A stretch of DNA of 51,916 bases. Origin: Deltaproteobacteria bacterium (GTDB lineage: Bacteria > Desulfobacterota > Desulfomonilia > Desulfomonilales > Desulfomonilaceae). The position numbers and the translations under genes are program-made. The notes beneath the pieces were generated by a model that ran no database searches, was not told the DNA's origin, and worked only from the letters and a program-made list of their open reading frames with translations. Where the stretch lies: contig VGSG01000019.1 of assembly GCA_016875095.1 (NCBI GenBank), forward strand, positions 1-51,916, read 5' to 3'. Positions 33,769-43,686 of the stretch are shown here, one piece after another (the stretch's first letter is position 1; each line of letters begins with the position of its first letter).

Positions 33769-34995
33769 TTACCCTGGAAGCGGAAGGTTCCCGTCCCCAG
33801 AAGCGCCGATGGACTCGAACCCGTATTTCTGACGAATAGCGTCCACCGCGCTGTCTCTGCGCTCCTTGATTTCATGTCTTGAATCGAAGAGGTTGAGCTG
33901 CGCTCCGTACGAACAAACGCCGGAGAGCTTCACACCGATCTGGCGTATAGGTCTGCGCGGCTGGACCGTCTTCCAGAACAGTCGATCGATGCAATCAAGG
34001 ATCTCTGCATTCACATTCGTCGGTTCCCACATTGTCATGGATCGGCTGCAATCGACAAAATCGGCATATCGCACCTTGAACGTGACCGTGGCCGCGCGTT
34101 GGCCGTCCTCTCTCACTCTGGCTGCCAGTTTCTCAGCGAGTTTTCTTGCCATGTCGCGCACGAATTCGTAATCCAACGTGTCCTGGGCCAGGGTCCTGTC
34201 CTTTGAGTAGGACTTCTGCGCACCACGTGGCTCGCGCCTGACGGGACGAGAATCATTTCCACGGGCTATCTGGAGCAGTTTTTCTCCCCATACGCCGAAC
34301 AAACTTCGGAGCAGACGCGGAGGCGTATGCGCGAGGTCCGCCACTGTCGTTATGCCGCGTTGTTCAAGGAGTTGACGAGCACGTTTTCCGACCCCGGGAA
34401 CGGCGTGCACAGGGAGGCGCCCCAGAATGATCCAGGCGCGATTCGGTTCAAGATAGAGGAGGCCGTTCGGTTTCGCCAGGCGAGTTGCCATCTTGGCCGC
34501 GGTCTTGCTCCCGGCCAAGGCCCCGGAAACACTGATCTCCAGAGTAGACCTGATGCGATCCAACATCCGGTGCGCAATTTCCCACGGAGGCGCGTTGTGG
34601 AGCCTCAAGGCGCCGGTAAGGTCCACATAGCCTTCATCGACGCTGGTGGCCTCCACCATGGGCGAATACTCTTCCATAATTGCGAACATTCGGCGGGAGT
34701 AATCCTTGTACGCCCGGAAATTGGGTTCCAGAAATATGGCATGAGGGCAAAGGCGTCGCGCTTCAACCGTAGGCATCGCGGATCGCACGCCAAAGGCGCG
34801 CGCTTCGTACGAAGCAGCGGAAACCACTCCGCGATCACCGCCCCCCACGATAACCGCTTTTCCCCTCAGCTCAGGTTGAAGAGTTTGCTCGACTGACGCA
34901 AAGAACGCGTCCGCATCCACATGCAGGATGTATCTAACGGCGCGGCCGCGCGGTTCAACCGGATTCGAAGGAGGCTCTTGCACGGCGTTATTCAC
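33769..34995 (-). CDS. dinB: DNA polymerase IV (Y-family)
   Basis: 408-residue translesion polymerase. Palm-domain catalytic acidic residues are in [14 protein letters not shown] (about residues 23-36) and [13 protein letters not shown] (about 115), with the KAVIVGG and [20 protein letters not shown] finger motifs; helix-hairpin-helix [19 protein letters not shown] (cited in part) and the little-finger domain [14 protein letters not shown] follow. The C-terminal LNLFD is a likely beta-clamp-binding motif (QLxLF type). The start is GTG at 34995 with GAGG upstream. It is 24 bp after lexA on the same strand, so it is under LexA control and part of the SOS response. Confidence 0.95.
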   Translation of the reverse strand: MNNAVQEPPSNPVEPRGRAVRYILHVDADAFFASVEQTLQPELRGKAVIVGGGDRGVVSAASYEARAFGVRSAMPTVEARRLCPHAIFLEPNFRAYKDYSRRMFAIMEEYSPMVEATSVDEGYVDLTGALRLHNAPPWEIAHRMLDRIRSTLEISVSGALAGSKTAAKMATRLAKPNGLLYLEPNRAWIILGRLPVHAVPGVGKRARQLLEQRGITTVADLAHTPPRLLRSLFGVWGEKLLQIARGNDSRPVRREPRGAQKSYSKDRTLAQDTLDYEFVRDMARKLAEKLAARVREDGQRAATVTFKVRYADFVDCSRSMTMWEPTNVNAEILDCIDRLFWKTVQPRRPIRQIGVKLSGVCSYGAQLNLFDSRHEIKERRDSAVDAIRQKYGFESIGASGDGNLPLPG

Positions 34996-35019
34996 TGATC
35001 GAACCTCAGACTCCCAATC

Positions 35020-35634
35020 TCACCGGCGATACTTTCTGAGAATCCCCACAACCACGCCTCTCACGTTCACGTCCTTCTCCTCGTACACCCGGGCTTGATA
35101 CCGCGGGTTGGCCGGCTCCAGACGCACCTTGTCGCCTTCTCGTCGAAACCTCTTCAGGGTAGCTTCGCTGTTGTTGATCAGCGCCACGACCATCTCGCCC
35201 TCTGCGGCGGTCTCTCGTTTTTCCACGATTACGTAGTCGCCGTGCATGATGTGGTCGTCGATCATCGAATCGCCTTTAACCTGAAGCACATAAGCTTCGC
35301 CCTTTCCCAAAAGATATTCGGGGAGCGCGATTGTTTCGAGGTCTTCGATCGCCTCCAGGGGCTCTCCTGCCGCAATGCGACCCAGCAGAGGCGCTTCACG
35401 CGCTTCAGAAGGAGCGCGATGGCCCACATCAAGATCGATGGACCTGTTCGCGTTCCATCTCTTGGTCAAAAAACCTTTCCTCTGGAGATTTTCCACATGC
35501 GCGTGGACCGTGGATTGAGAGGACAATCCCAGACCGTCCGCGATCTCCGCGTAACTGGGCGCATACCCGTATTCGGCCACGAATGACTTGATAAAGTCCA
35601 GCACGAGCTTTTGTTTTTTGGTGAGTGTGGGCAT
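35020..35634 (-). CDS. lexA: SOS repressor LexA
   Basis: 204-residue repressor of DNA-damage genes. The N-terminal winged helix (about 1-68; recognition helix SSQSTVHAHVENLQRKG) binds operators. The self-cleavage site is Ala89-Gly90 in GRIAAGEPL, the catalytic Ser is Ser123 in GDSMID and the Lys is Lys161 in EATLKRF, so RecA-stimulated autocleavage is intact. The start is ATG at 35634; a GTG at 35643 would add three residues, and neither has a good ribosome site. It precedes dinB by 24 bp, forming a damage-inducible unit. Upstream sequence at 35649-35681 holds repeats that could be its own operator. Confidence 0.95.
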   Translation of the reverse strand: MPTLTKKQKLVLDFIKSFVAEYGYAPSYAEIADGLGLSSQSTVHAHVENLQRKGFLTKRWNANRSIDLDVGHRAPSEAREAPLLGRIAAGEPLEAIEDLETIALPEYLLGKGEAYVLQVKGDSMIDDHIMHGDYVIVEKRETAAEGEMVVALINNSEATLKRFRREGDKVRLEPANPRYQARVYEEKDVNVRGVVVGILRKYRR

Positions 35635-35648
35635 GGCAATCACGGTAC

Positions 35649-35681
35649 TACGAATATAATACGAAAGTCAAGCGAACTTGA
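35649..35681 (-). promoter_or_regulatory. Candidate lexA promoter/operator
   Basis: Directly ahead of lexA two copies of TACGAA (35649-35654 and 35660-35665) are spaced exactly 11 bp, and TCAAG-CGAA-CTTGA (35668-35681) is a short palindrome. On the minus strand TATTAT/TATATT resembles a -10. Neither matches the E. coli CTGT-N8-ACAG box; delta-group LexA operators vary by lineage. Confidence 0.4.
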
Positions 35682-35690
35682 AACGGATGT

Positions 35691-35990
35691 GGCGAAGAAT
35701 GAGTCACAAGGGGGAGCAACGCACACCTCACTTGACACTGCATAGAGGAAACGGTGGGGCAAGCGTTCCTGTTAACTAGGTTCAGGCGCAGAGCTCGTTG
35801 TGGTTCTGGAATGAACTAGGGGCGATCTCTCAAATAAAATAGGATTATTTTGCCGTAACGTGTAAGTATCTTGATGTTATTGTTGACAGCTTTCAGAACC
35901 TGAGAGGATCCGCGCGTGTGAAAAAAGAACAACGATATCTTCGAATTATTCCCTGCATACCAGGGCCTGAGGGATAGGATGCTACGCATT
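35691..35990. other. AT-richer gap at the left edge of the restriction island
   Basis: No gene is visible. The stretch is clearly richer in A and T than the flanking core genes (for example around 35830-35890) and contains TTGACA at 35884-35889 without a convincing -10. It marks the junction between lexA and the type I restriction operon and probably came with it. Confidence 0.45.
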
Positions 35991-36110
35991 TTAACGAAAG
36001 TGCCAGCGTCTTAGTAACCGTCCCTCCACCTGCGGATCACGCAGGTAGGGATTTCCTTGAATGTCCGCTCCCACGCTGCTGAAGAACCCCGCAATCTCTT
36101 CGTTTGTCAT
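35991..36110 (-). CDS. 39-residue mini-ORF coupled to hsdR
   Basis: Its ATG (36110-36108) overlaps the hsdR stop as ATGA, the same coupling seen elsewhere in the window between genuine gene pairs. The product starts [19 protein letters not shown], continues with a Leu/Arg/Pro segment and ends in RRWHFR before TAA. It is hydrophilic, without membrane helix or known motif. It could be a small accessory protein of the restriction system or the remnant of a longer gene truncated at the island edge. No Shine-Dalgarno is visible, so it would depend on re-initiation. Confidence 0.4.
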   Translation of the reverse strand: MTNEEIAGFFSSVGADIQGNPYLRDPQVEGRLLRRWHFR

Positions 36111-39100
36111 AGTTTTTCAGCCCAATCTCGGCAAAGGACTTCCGCCTGCTCTAAGACAAGCTCCGTAGCGCGAGCCTGCTTATCCGGCGGATAGCCATGC
36201 CGACGAAGAATTCGCTTTATCATAACTCGCATCTGGGCTCGGACGTTCTCACGGAGCGTCCAGTCGATGGTGACATTGTTACGGACCGCCCCAAGCAGTT
36301 CTTGGGCAATGGTTCTCAAGACCTCGTCGCCAAGAACCTTCACAGCGCTGTCGTTTACCTCCAGTGCGTCATAGAAGGCTATTTCATCCTCTGAAAGGCC
36401 GAGCTTTTCGCCCCGACGGTCAGCGTCCCGAAGTTCTTTGGCGAGAGCGATCAGTTCTTCTATTACCTGAGCAGTCTCAATGGCCCTATTCTGATATCGG
36501 CGGATTGCGTTTTCGAGCATCTCTGCAAAGGACCTTGCCTGAACAAGGTTCTTCTTCCCGCGTGTCTTGATCTCGCCCTGTAATAGCTTGCGAAGCATTT
36601 CAACTGCCAGGTTTCGTTGCGGCATGCCGCGCACTTCGGCGAGGAACTCGTCAGAAAGAATCGATATATCCGGCCTTTTCAGGCCCGCTGCGGCGAAAAT
36701 ATCCACCACTTCATCCGACGACACAGCCTTCGACACGATCTGGCGAATTGCGTGCTCGATCTCTTCAGGACTGCGCCGATCAGTACCGGCCCTTTTAATG
36801 AGTACGGCCTTCACAGCCTGGAAGAAAGCCACATCGTCTCGAATCTTCAGCGCCTTCTCATGGGGAACCGCCAACGCGAAGGCCTTTGACAGCTCGGCCA
36901 CCTCTTTCGCCAATCGGTTCTTGCCGTCGTTCTGGGCTAACACGTGTTCCTGAGCCATAGGAAGCACCGAAAGCCGTTCCTTTGGGCCGCCGCTAATCCA
37001 CGCCGACCAGTCAAACCCATGGAAGATGTCGCAGCAGACCTCATAGCGCTCTAACATGAAAGCCACAGCCTCTTCCTGGTCGACGGCCGTTTGTCCCTTG
37101 CCCCCGCTTTCGGTGTATGTGGCCAGAGCAGACTTCAGTTCGTGGGCAAAGCCCAGGTAGTCCACAACTAAACCGCCCGGTTTGTCTTTGAAAACCCGGT
37201 TAACGCGTGCGATAGCCTGCATGAGGCCGTGGCCGCGCATGGGCTTATCCACATACATCGTGTGCAAGCAAGGTGCGTCGAAACCTGTCAACCACATGTC
37301 GCGCACAATGACTATTTTGAATGGGTCTCCGGCCTCTTTGAAATGTTTGGCCAATTCTTCCCGGCGTAACTTGTTGCGAATGTGGGTCTGCCAATCTAGC
37401 GGGTCCGATGCTGAACCCGTCATAACGATTTTGATGATTCCCTTGTCATCGTCTTCATGGTGCCAGTCAGGCCGAATCGCCGTGATGGTCTTGTAGAGTT
37501 CGACGCAAATGCGACGGCTCATGCAAACGATCATCGCCTTGCCGTCCATGGCTTCTAGTCGCTGTTCGAAGTGTTCCACTAGATCCTGGGCAATCAGCTT
37601 AAGCCGCTTCTCCGTGCCGACCAGGGCCTCAAGTTGGGCCCACTTGGTCTTGAGCCGCTCTTTGTGATCGACCTCTTCGCCCTCGGTAACCTCCTCGAAC
37701 TCGTCGTCCAGTTTCGGCTTCTCTGACTCGTCGAGAGCAAGCCGCGCAAGGCGACTCTCGTAGTAGATTGGGACGGTAGCTCCATCCTTCACGGCCCGCT
37801 CGATGTCATAGATGCTTACGTAATCGCCGAACACGGAGCGGGTGTTCTTGTCTGTCAATTCTATGGGCGTGCCTGTGAATCCGATGAATGAGGCATTGGG
37901 CAAAGCCTCTCTCATGTGCCGAGCAAAGCCGTCAATGAAGTCATATTGGCTGCGATGGGCCTCGTCAGCGATCACCACGATGTTCCTTCGATCCGACAGC
38001 AGTGGATGTTGGTCTTCGCCCTCTGTCGGGAAAAATTTGTGGACCGTCGTAAAAACAACGCCACCAGAGGCGGTCGTTAGCAACTCCCTCAAATTAAGGC
38101 GGCTCTGCGCTTGTACTGGCGGCTGGCGCAGCAGTTCATGGCACCGCGAGAAGGTTCCGTAAAGCTGGTCATCCAAGTCGTTGCGGTCAGTGATAACCAC
38201 CAGTGTCGGGTTCTCCATCGCTGGGTGTAGGACAATCCGCCCAGCGTAGAACGCCATCGTCAGACTCTTGCCCGACCCCTGGGTGTGCCAGACGACCCCC
38301 ACCCGTTTATCACCCCCAGCTCCAGCCGCTCGGATGGTCGAATCCAGGGCTAGGTTCACTGCATGATACTGATGGTATCCTGCCATTTTCTTGACCAACA
38401 CACCACCGCCGACATCCTCGAACACGATGAAGTGCCGGATCAGATCCAGGAAACGTCGCTTGTCGAAGACGCCCTCCAGCACGACCTGTAGCTGCGGGAG
38501 ATGAGTGTCCGCCAGTTCTTCGCCCTCGATGGTCCGCCACGGCATGAACCATTCGCTATTCGCGGTGAGAGTGCCGATCCTGGCCTGAATACCGTCAGAG
38601 GCCACCATTGCCTCGTTGAACGCGAACAGGGAAGGGATTTGTTGTTTGTACGTTTGGAGTTGATTGAAGGCTTTCCAAATATCAGCGTCTTCGTCGGCAG
38701 CATTTTTGAGTTCAATCACCGCAACCGGCAGACCGTTGATGAACAGCACCACGTCCGGTCGACGCTCATGACGATCCTCAACCACCGTATACTGATTCAC
38801 GGCCAGAAACTCATTATTATCCGGCTCATCGTAGTCGAACACTCGAACCAGGTCGCCTCCAATCGAGCCGTCCCTCCGCTGATACTCGACCGGCACGCCC
38901 TCGACCAGGTATTTGTGGATGACATGGTTGTTCGCCACCAGTGACGGCAAGTCAGGCCGGGTCAGCTTTCGAAGAGCATCCTCTAAAGCATCCGAAGGGA
39001 CCTGCGGGTTGAGGCGCTGAAGTCCCTGTCGCAACCGACGTTTGAGCACGACCTGGCCGTAGTCCTCACGCTCTGCATCCGGCGTATCCGGCGCGATCTC

Positions 39101-39187
39101 GGGGCCGTGGAGGACGACGTACCCTAGGTTCTGCATCCAGCCCAGCGCGGCTTGCTCAACTTGTGACTCCGTAAAGGATTGGGCCAT
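36107..39187 (-). CDS. hsdR: Type I restriction enzyme, R (endonuclease/translocase) subunit
   Basis: 1026-residue motor and nuclease subunit. The PD-(D/E)XK nuclease lies in the N-terminal 230 residues ([20 protein letters not shown]: Asp, then Glu-Leu-Lys). The SF2 translocase follows with Walker [12 protein letters not shown] (about 325), Walker [10 protein letters not shown] (about 425), motif III FTGTP and motif VI IARVNR (about 690). The C-terminal third ([13 protein letters not shown] onward) is the helical domain that docks on the M2S core. The start at 39187 follows AGGAAGG; an in-frame extension to 39259 is rejected since it crosses a hairpin (39226-39263) and lacks a site. It lies 100 bp after fic, the only sizeable gap in the operon. 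Confidence 0.95.
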   Translation of the reverse strand: MAQSFTESQVEQAALGWMQNLGYVVLHGPEIAPDTPDAEREDYGQVVLKRRLRQGLQRLNPQVPSDALEDALRKLTRPDLPSLVANNHVIHKYLVEGVPVEYQRRDGSIGGDLVRVFDYDEPDNNEFLAVNQYTVVEDRHERRPDVVLFINGLPVAVIELKNAADEDADIWKAFNQLQTYKQQIPSLFAFNEAMVASDGIQARIGTLTANSEWFMPWRTIEGEELADTHLPQLQVVLEGVFDKRRFLDLIRHFIVFEDVGGGVLVKKMAGYHQYHAVNLALDSTIRAAGAGGDKRVGVVWHTQGSGKSLTMAFYAGRIVLHPAMENPTLVVITDRNDLDDQLYGTFSRCHELLRQPPVQAQSRLNLRELLTTASGGVVFTTVHKFFPTEGEDQHPLLSDRRNIVVIADEAHRSQYDFIDGFARHMREALPNASFIGFTGTPIELTDKNTRSVFGDYVSIYDIERAVKDGATVPIYYESRLARLALDESEKPKLDDEFEEVTEGEEVDHKERLKTKWAQLEALVGTEKRLKLIAQDLVEHFEQRLEAMDGKAMIVCMSRRICVELYKTITAIRPDWHHEDDDKGIIKIVMTGSASDPLDWQTHIRNKLRREELAKHFKEAGDPFKIVIVRDMWLTGFDAPCLHTMYVDKPMRGHGLMQAIARVNRVFKDKPGGLVVDYLGFAHELKSALATYTESGGKGQTAVDQEEAVAFMLERYEVCCDIFHGFDWSAWISGGPKERLSVLPMAQEHVLAQNDGKNRLAKEVAELSKAFALAVPHEKALKIRDDVAFFQAVKAVLIKRAGTDRRSPEEIEHAIRQIVSKAVSSDEVVDIFAAAGLKRPDISILSDEFLAEVRGMPQRNLAVEMLRKLLQGEIKTRGKKNLVQARSFAEMLENAIRRYQNRAIETAQVIEELIALAKELRDADRRGEKLGLSEDEIAFYDALEVNDSAVKVLGDEVLRTIAQELLGAVRNNVTIDWTLRENVRAQMRVMIKRILRRHGYPPDKQARATELVLEQAEVLCRDWAEKL

Positions 39188-39225
39188 CGTTGTACCTTCC
39201 TGGCTCACCCGTTGAACACCAAGAC

Positions 39226-39263
39226 ATTTGTGTATCAATAAGTCCCGCTTGTGAGACACAAAT
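39226..39263 (-). promoter_or_regulatory. Hairpin in the fic-hsdR gap
   Basis: ATTTGTGT (39226-39233) and ACACAAAT (39256-39263) are perfectly complementary, spanning a 22-nt loop, in the leader of hsdR. Without a U-run it is not a terminator by itself; it may attenuate or process the message so that hsdR is made less than hsdMS. Confidence 0.4.
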
Positions 39264-39287
39264 CTGCTTGTCGCGCACCGGTGAGTT

Positions 39288-40400
39288 TCAAAAGACCTCG
39301 TGCCCCTCCACGATGTTCAGCAATTCAGGAAAGCAGACGATGGCCGCCCGCCGGCCCGAGGCCGCCCGCAGTTCCCGCAGGAGCCCGCCATCCCGCGCCA
39401 GCCGGACAATCCGGTTTGCCGTTGGCTTGGGAATTGTCGCGGTCGTGACGAAATCGGACACCTTAAAGACCGGACGGCTGAAGAACCAGTCCAGTGCCCG
39501 AATCGCGTGCTGCGAATGCGTCATGTCGGTTATCCACTCCTTCTTCTGTCCGTACAGATCAAGGATGGCTCTAGCTTTCGTCTCATTGTCCTTCGCCTGC
39601 TGCGTCACAGCGCCCAGGAAGAACGCGGACCATCCGGTCCAATCCCCATCACGCGATACGGCGAGAAGGCGCTCGTAGTACTCCTCGCGCCTAGCCTCAA
39701 GGTAGGCGCTGACATAGAAATCCGGGCTAGTCAGCAGCCGCTTTCCCACGAGGAACAACGGGACCAGCAGTCGACCGATTCGCCCATTGCCGTCCAGAAA
39801 TGGATGGATCGCCTCGAACTCGGCGTGCAAAATCGCCAGCTGCACCAACTTGTCGGGCGCGTCGTTATGGAGATATTCTTCCCATGCCGACATCAGGTCC
39901 GGCACGCGATGAGCGGCGGGCGGCACGAATCGTGCGGTCTCGACTGTGCATCCCGGGGGACCTATCCAGTTGGGTACTTGACGGTACTCGCCCGGCGTCT
40001 TGTTCTGGCCCCGCACTCCGTCCAACAACACCCGGTGCGTATCGCGCACCACACGCTGTGAAAGCGGTAGTTTCTCCAGCAATGCGACCGCGTGCCGCAT
40101 GGCAAGTCGATAGTTGAGCACTTCCAGGATGTCGTGCCGCTTCTCGCCCGTGGCCGTCTCTTCAGCCGCTTCAAACTTCAACACCTCGCCGAGAGTCGCT
40201 TGCGTTCCCTCAATCTTGCTGGACAATACCGCTTCTTGCGACGTTAAGGGCCCGAGAAGCACCTGAGCGTTGGGAATGCCCTGCAGCACGCCATCGTATC
40301 TTGCGACCGCTGCATTTGCTGGACCTATGAGGGGCAACAGCCGAGACCAATCAAGCGTCTGGGGCGGGAACTGCCCCTCGTGATACACGACAGCAGCCAT
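39288..40400 (-). CDS. fic: Fic-domain protein (AMPylator) within the restriction operon
   Basis: 370 residues. The Fic active-site motif [12 protein letters not shown] is complete (His199 to Arg210), so nucleotidyl transfer, usually AMP to a hydroxyl of a target protein, is expected. An autoinhibitory motif (S/T)xxxE(G/N) is present N-terminal to the core as SSKIEG (residues 60-65), placing it in class II with intramolecular control by Glu64. A winged-helix-like C-terminus (about 300-350, [21 protein letters not shown]) may bind DNA. The gene starts in the hsdS stop as TGATG, so it is part of the operon. Fic genes occur within many type I loci, but their role there is not settled. The target is unknown. 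Confidence 0.92.
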   Translation of the reverse strand: MAAVVYHEGQFPPQTLDWSRLLPLIGPANAAVARYDGVLQGIPNAQVLLGPLTSQEAVLSSKIEGTQATLGEVLKFEAAEETATGEKRHDILEVLNYRLAMRHAVALLEKLPLSQRVVRDTHRVLLDGVRGQNKTPGEYRQVPNWIGPPGCTVETARFVPPAAHRVPDLMSAWEEYLHNDAPDKLVQLAILHAEFEAIHPFLDGNGRIGRLLVPLFLVGKRLLTSPDFYVSAYLEARREEYYERLLAVSRDGDWTGWSAFFLGAVTQQAKDNETKARAILDLYGQKKEWITDMTHSQHAIRALDWFFSRPVFKVSDFVTTATIPKPTANRIVRLARDGGLLRELRAASGRRAAIVCFPELLNIVEGHEVF

Positions 40401-41692
40401 CAGAATTGCCTCCCCACGATTCGCTCAGCGTCCGTCACCCGCAGTTCGCCTGAGATTAGCTTTGTTAGGAGGGCGTCTCGTAGAGTAGCAAGAGTGCTGA
40501 TCTGATCCTGGTTTGCCAAACGACGCTCATCCAGCGCGGCGACGATTGTCGCATGCCTCATTTGCAGGTCTGGGGTCGGATAAAGGAAGTCAAAGCCTTC
40601 CAGAATGTTTGTATTGAGCGAAGGTCTTGTGGTCCCCAGCGCGTAGCTCTCTACCATAGCAATGAATGCTGGGTGTTGGAAAACCGAGGCAAGATATCGT
40701 GGTTGCAGAATATTCCAATCAGAGACCCTTACCCTGAGAGTTTGACCCGAAATCATCCACCCAACGTGACGAGAATGTATGTAAGCGGAACGTCCCACGG
40801 CCCCTACTCGCGTGAAAACTATGTCTCCTCGTTTCAAACGATATCTCTCTAATTCTGCCACCTTGTGCCAACCAACGAGCGGCATCCCATCTTCTACAAT
40901 TGCTCCATTCACAATGTTCTTGACCAGCAGCAACGGAGCCCCTTCCTCTCGATAGTCCGATGCGTGGAGATTGCTGCCGAAAGGACCAGTAATCACACAA
41001 TTGGAATCAAGCGGAAAAAGTCGCTTCAGACTGGTTATCGTCCATCCCCTCGGAATGTCACCCAGTTCAGAATCCTCAAACGCGTCAGGGAAAAGAGCCG
41101 CGATTTCCGGTTTCAGGCCGTGAGGCTGCTTACCGGCTGCCTTGGCGTGGACGGGATCGAAATCCACAAACCAGCTTTTGAAGATCGCTCGCGCCATGGC
41201 CTCCAGTGTCTCATTCATGCGACGGTTTAACTCGATCTTGTCGTCCAATGTTCCCAGGATGCACGCGATGGCCTGTTGTTCCCGGAGAGGGGGGGCGACA
41301 ACCGGGATTCGGTTCATACTCCCTTGTGTTAGCTTGGGCATCGTAGAACCGGTCAGATATCCGCTGATGTCAGTGACGGCCAGGGCATACATCAAATAGC
41401 GACTGCTGGCCTGATCATTTCCACGGACTACGTGGGCATGGTTGTTCACCCAAAACTTTCCAGTCGCCATGAATGCGATTGGTGTCTTACGGGTCCGTAA
41501 GTTTTCGCCATCCTCAGCTATAAGCAGATATTCGCCATTAAAGAGGTATTTATCGACATGATCGACGATCCCGGAGGCTCCGTAGTACGGATATGGTCCT
41601 GTTGTGCGGTCCTTTTCCTTGACAGCCACACGGACACTATCGAAGTTCTCGGTGAGCTTACCAAGCGGCCGTTTTTTCCACTCATCCGCCAT
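40400..41692 (-). CDS. hsdS: Type I restriction enzyme, S (specificity) subunit
   Basis: 430-residue DNA-recognition subunit that dictates the target sequence of both methylation and cleavage. Two target-recognition domains are each followed by a conserved helical repeat: TRD1 about 5-150, then [37 protein letters not shown] (cited in part, [18 protein letters not shown]) and TRD2 about 220-370, then [40 protein letters not shown] at the end ([16 protein letters not shown]). The start at 41692 overlaps hsdM by 11 nt and has GGAGG upstream; the longer frame continuing into hsdM is an artefact of the overlap. The recognition sequence cannot be predicted from sequence alone. Confidence 0.94.
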   Translation of the reverse strand: MADEWKKRPLGKLTENFDSVRVAVKEKDRTTGPYPYYGASGIVDHVDKYLFNGEYLLIAEDGENLRTRKTPIAFMATGKFWVNNHAHVVRGNDQASSRYLMYALAVTDISGYLTGSTMPKLTQGSMNRIPVVAPPLREQQAIACILGTLDDKIELNRRMNETLEAMARAIFKSWFVDFDPVHAKAAGKQPHGLKPEIAALFPDAFEDSELGDIPRGWTITSLKRLFPLDSNCVITGPFGSNLHASDYREEGAPLLLVKNIVNGAIVEDGMPLVGWHKVAELERYRLKRGDIVFTRVGAVGRSAYIHSRHVGWMISGQTLRVRVSDWNILQPRYLASVFQHPAFIAMVESYALGTTRPSLNTNILEGFDFLYPTPDLQMRHATIVAALDERRLANQDQISTLATLRDALLTKLISGELRVTDAERIVGRQF

Positions 41693-43247
41693 AGCCGATG
41701 TCCTCCAAGTTGGCCCAGATAATCTGATCAAGCTTCTCGGATTGCTCGGTTTGTTCACGGAGTTGCGCTGCCAGTCTGGCCATTTTCTTTTCGAATGGCT
41801 CGCCGTCCTCTTCGACTTCAGCCGCTCCGACATAGCGCCCCGGCGTGAGGATGTGGTTGTGATGGCGGATATCGTCCAGTGTGGCATTCCTGCAAAAACC
41901 GGGGATATCTTCATAGTCCCCGGCAGACTCATCGCCCCGCCAGGCGTGGTAAGTGCTGGAAATCTTGTGGATGTCTTCGTCAGTCAACTCGCGGTGAACG
42001 CGGTCCCTCATGGTGCCCAGCTTGCGGGCATCGATGAAAAGTGTTTGACCGCGCCGGTCGCGAAAGCGGCCATTCTTTTTGTCTCGTGCGACGAACCAGA
42101 GGCAGACGGGAATCTGTGTAGAATAAAAGAGTTGACCGGGCAGCGCCACCATACAATCCACAAGGTCGGCTTCGATAATGGCCTTACGGATTTGGCCCTC
42201 GCCGGACTGATTTGATGACATGGAACCATTGGCCAGGACGAATCCTGCCAAGCCTGTCGGGGCAAGATGATGGATGAAGTGCTGGACCCAGGCGAAGTTG
42301 GCATTTGAAGTGGGAGGTGTGCCGTATTTCCATCGCTTGTCGTCCTTGAGCAGCTCCCCGCGCCAGTCGCTGTCATTGAAGGGCGGATTGGCCAAAACGA
42401 AGTCAGCCTTGAGGTCTGGATGCAAATCCCGATGAAAACTGTCCGCGTGTTCCTTGCCAAGATTGCCGTCGATGCCACGAATGGCGAGGTTCATTTTGGC
42501 CAGTCTCCAGGTGGTGTGGTTCGACTCCTGGCCGAAAATACTGACAGCAGCCTTCGCTCTTCCTCCGTTACCGTTACCACTGGCGTGAGCCTTCACAAAT
42601 TGAACCGACTGGACGAACATCCCACCTGAGCCGCAGCAGGGATCAAAGACGCGACCCTTGTACGGAGCGAGCATCTCAACCAGGAGACGAACGACGCATC
42701 GGGGAGTATAGAACTGGCCGCCCTTCTTGCCTTCTGCGCTGGCGAACTGGGAGAGAAAGTACTCGTAGACTCGGCCAAGCACGTCCTTGGTCCGATTCTC
42801 CTTGTCGCCCAAGCCGATGTTGCCGATCAGATCGATGAGCTGGCCGAGGCGCTGCTTGTCGAGCCGAGGGTGCGCGTATTCCTTGGGAAGCACGCCCTTT
42901 AAGGTGGGGTTGTCACGTTCGATGGCCAGCATAGCGTCATCGACGATCTTTCCGATTGTGGGCTGCTTGGCGTTGGCCTGGAGGTGGGACCATCGGGCCT
43001 CTTTTGGCACCCAGAAGATATTGACGGCGCGGTATTCGTCGGGGTCTTCGGGGTCGGCTCCCGAAGCGCGTTCCGCTTCGAGTGTGGCGTGCTGTTCTTC
43101 GAACGCGTCGGAAATGTACTTGAGGAAGATCAGGCCCAGCACGACGTGCTTGTACTCGGCGGCATCCATATTCGAGCGCAGGGCATCCGCAGCTCGCCAC
43201 AGTTCACTTTCAAACCCGAGATTCGCCCCGTTGTTTTCCTTGGCCAC
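41682..43247 (-). CDS. hsdM: Type I restriction enzyme, M (DNA methyltransferase) subunit
   Basis: 521-residue adenine-N6 methyltransferase. The N-terminal helical domain begins [20 protein letters not shown]; the SAM-binding motif I is [16 protein letters not shown] (about residue 200) and the catalytic motif IV is NPPFNDSDW (about 290), so the enzyme is intact. It forms the M2S methylase with HsdS and protects host DNA. The start is GTG at 43247 with AGGAGAG upstream, one base after the stop of the XRE regulator gene. All genes from the regulator to hsdR are contiguous, so regulation at the promoter at 43558-43585 should govern the set. Confidence 0.96.
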   Translation of the reverse strand: MAKENNGANLGFESELWRAADALRSNMDAAEYKHVVLGLIFLKYISDAFEEQHATLEAERASGADPEDPDEYRAVNIFWVPKEARWSHLQANAKQPTIGKIVDDAMLAIERDNPTLKGVLPKEYAHPRLDKQRLGQLIDLIGNIGLGDKENRTKDVLGRVYEYFLSQFASAEGKKGGQFYTPRCVVRLLVEMLAPYKGRVFDPCCGSGGMFVQSVQFVKAHASGNGNGGRAKAAVSIFGQESNHTTWRLAKMNLAIRGIDGNLGKEHADSFHRDLHPDLKADFVLANPPFNDSDWRGELLKDDKRWKYGTPPTSNANFAWVQHFIHHLAPTGLAGFVLANGSMSSNQSGEGQIRKAIIEADLVDCMVALPGQLFYSTQIPVCLWFVARDKKNGRFRDRRGQTLFIDARKLGTMRDRVHRELTDEDIHKISSTYHAWRGDESAGDYEDIPGFCRNATLDDIRHHNHILTPGRYVGAAEVEEDGEPFEKKMARLAAQLREQTEQSEKLDQIIWANLEDIGYGG

Positions 43248-43248
43248 G

Positions 43249-43533
43249 TCAGCTCTCCTCTCTGAAGAATTCCCTCAACAAATCTTCGCCGCGTTCGCCC
43301 AAGCCCCGGAGCAAATCCTCGATCTGCTTCATTGCCAGCGGAGAAGGCTTAGCGCGCCCATTTTCCCAGCGGTTGATAGTCGGAAAGGTCACTCCCAGCT
43401 TGGCCGCGAATTTCTCTTGGGTGAGCCCGGTTCGCTCCCGCAGCGCACGGACGAGTCTAGAGGTGTCTGGCTGGTCGATCAAAGCTCTTCTCCCTTCGGA
43501 TGTGACCGGGGACCCGGGCGAAACAATGTTCAT
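43249..43533 (-). CDS. XRE-family helix-turn-helix regulator of the hsd operon
   Basis: 94 residues. A single HTH domain of the XRE/lambda-Cro class covers about residues 27-82: [38 protein letters not shown], cited in part ([20 protein letters not shown]). It is encoded first in the operon and immediately ahead of hsdM, as expected for a controller protein. I choose ATG at 43533: the longer GTG start (43566) would lie inside the spacer of a good promoter (43558-43585) and so could not be in the message. Autoregulation is plausible. It is not obviously a toxin-antitoxin component, since no toxin partner is seen apart from fic. Confidence 0.82.
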   Translation of the reverse strand: MNIVSPGSPVTSEGRRALIDQPDTSRLVRALRERTGLTQEKFAAKLGVTFPTINRWENGRAKPSPLAMKQIEDLLRGLGERGEDLLREFFREES

Positions 43534-43557
43534 ATCAGGCGACCCATCAGACGCTAT

Positions 43558-43585
43558 GTCATACACTAAAAGGAAAGGGCGTCAA
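43558..43585 (-). promoter_or_regulatory. Candidate promoter of the hsd operon
   Basis: On the minus strand TTGACG (43585-43580) and TATGAC (43563-43558) are spaced by 16 bp, five and four of six consensus positions. Transcription would start near 43551, just upstream of the XRE ATG at 43533. The proximity makes regulator autorepression possible. Confidence 0.5.
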
Positions 43586-43686
43586 GAGGAATCTTCGGCC
43601 ACATTCATCACAAATGCTTCGTTGCGCTGGAAGTGACTCCTTTCCAATAGGTAACTGAGTGTAGGCACGGGCGTGTCGGGCTCTCG

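Noticed and set aside
35830-35990. Search for a CRISPR array or integrase remnant in the AT-rich gap
   Set aside because: No regularly spaced repeats and no integrase motif found here or elsewhere in the window.
41693-41932. 80-residue N-terminal extension of hsdS
   Set aside because: It is the hsdM coding sequence read in a different frame; the ATG at 41692 has a Shine-Dalgarno sequence and starts the recognised domain.
35686-43610. Possible inverted similarity between the two ends of the restriction island (ATGTGGC-GAAGA near 35686 and 43590)
   Set aside because: Only about a dozen matching bases with gaps; too weak to call as attachment or terminal repeats.
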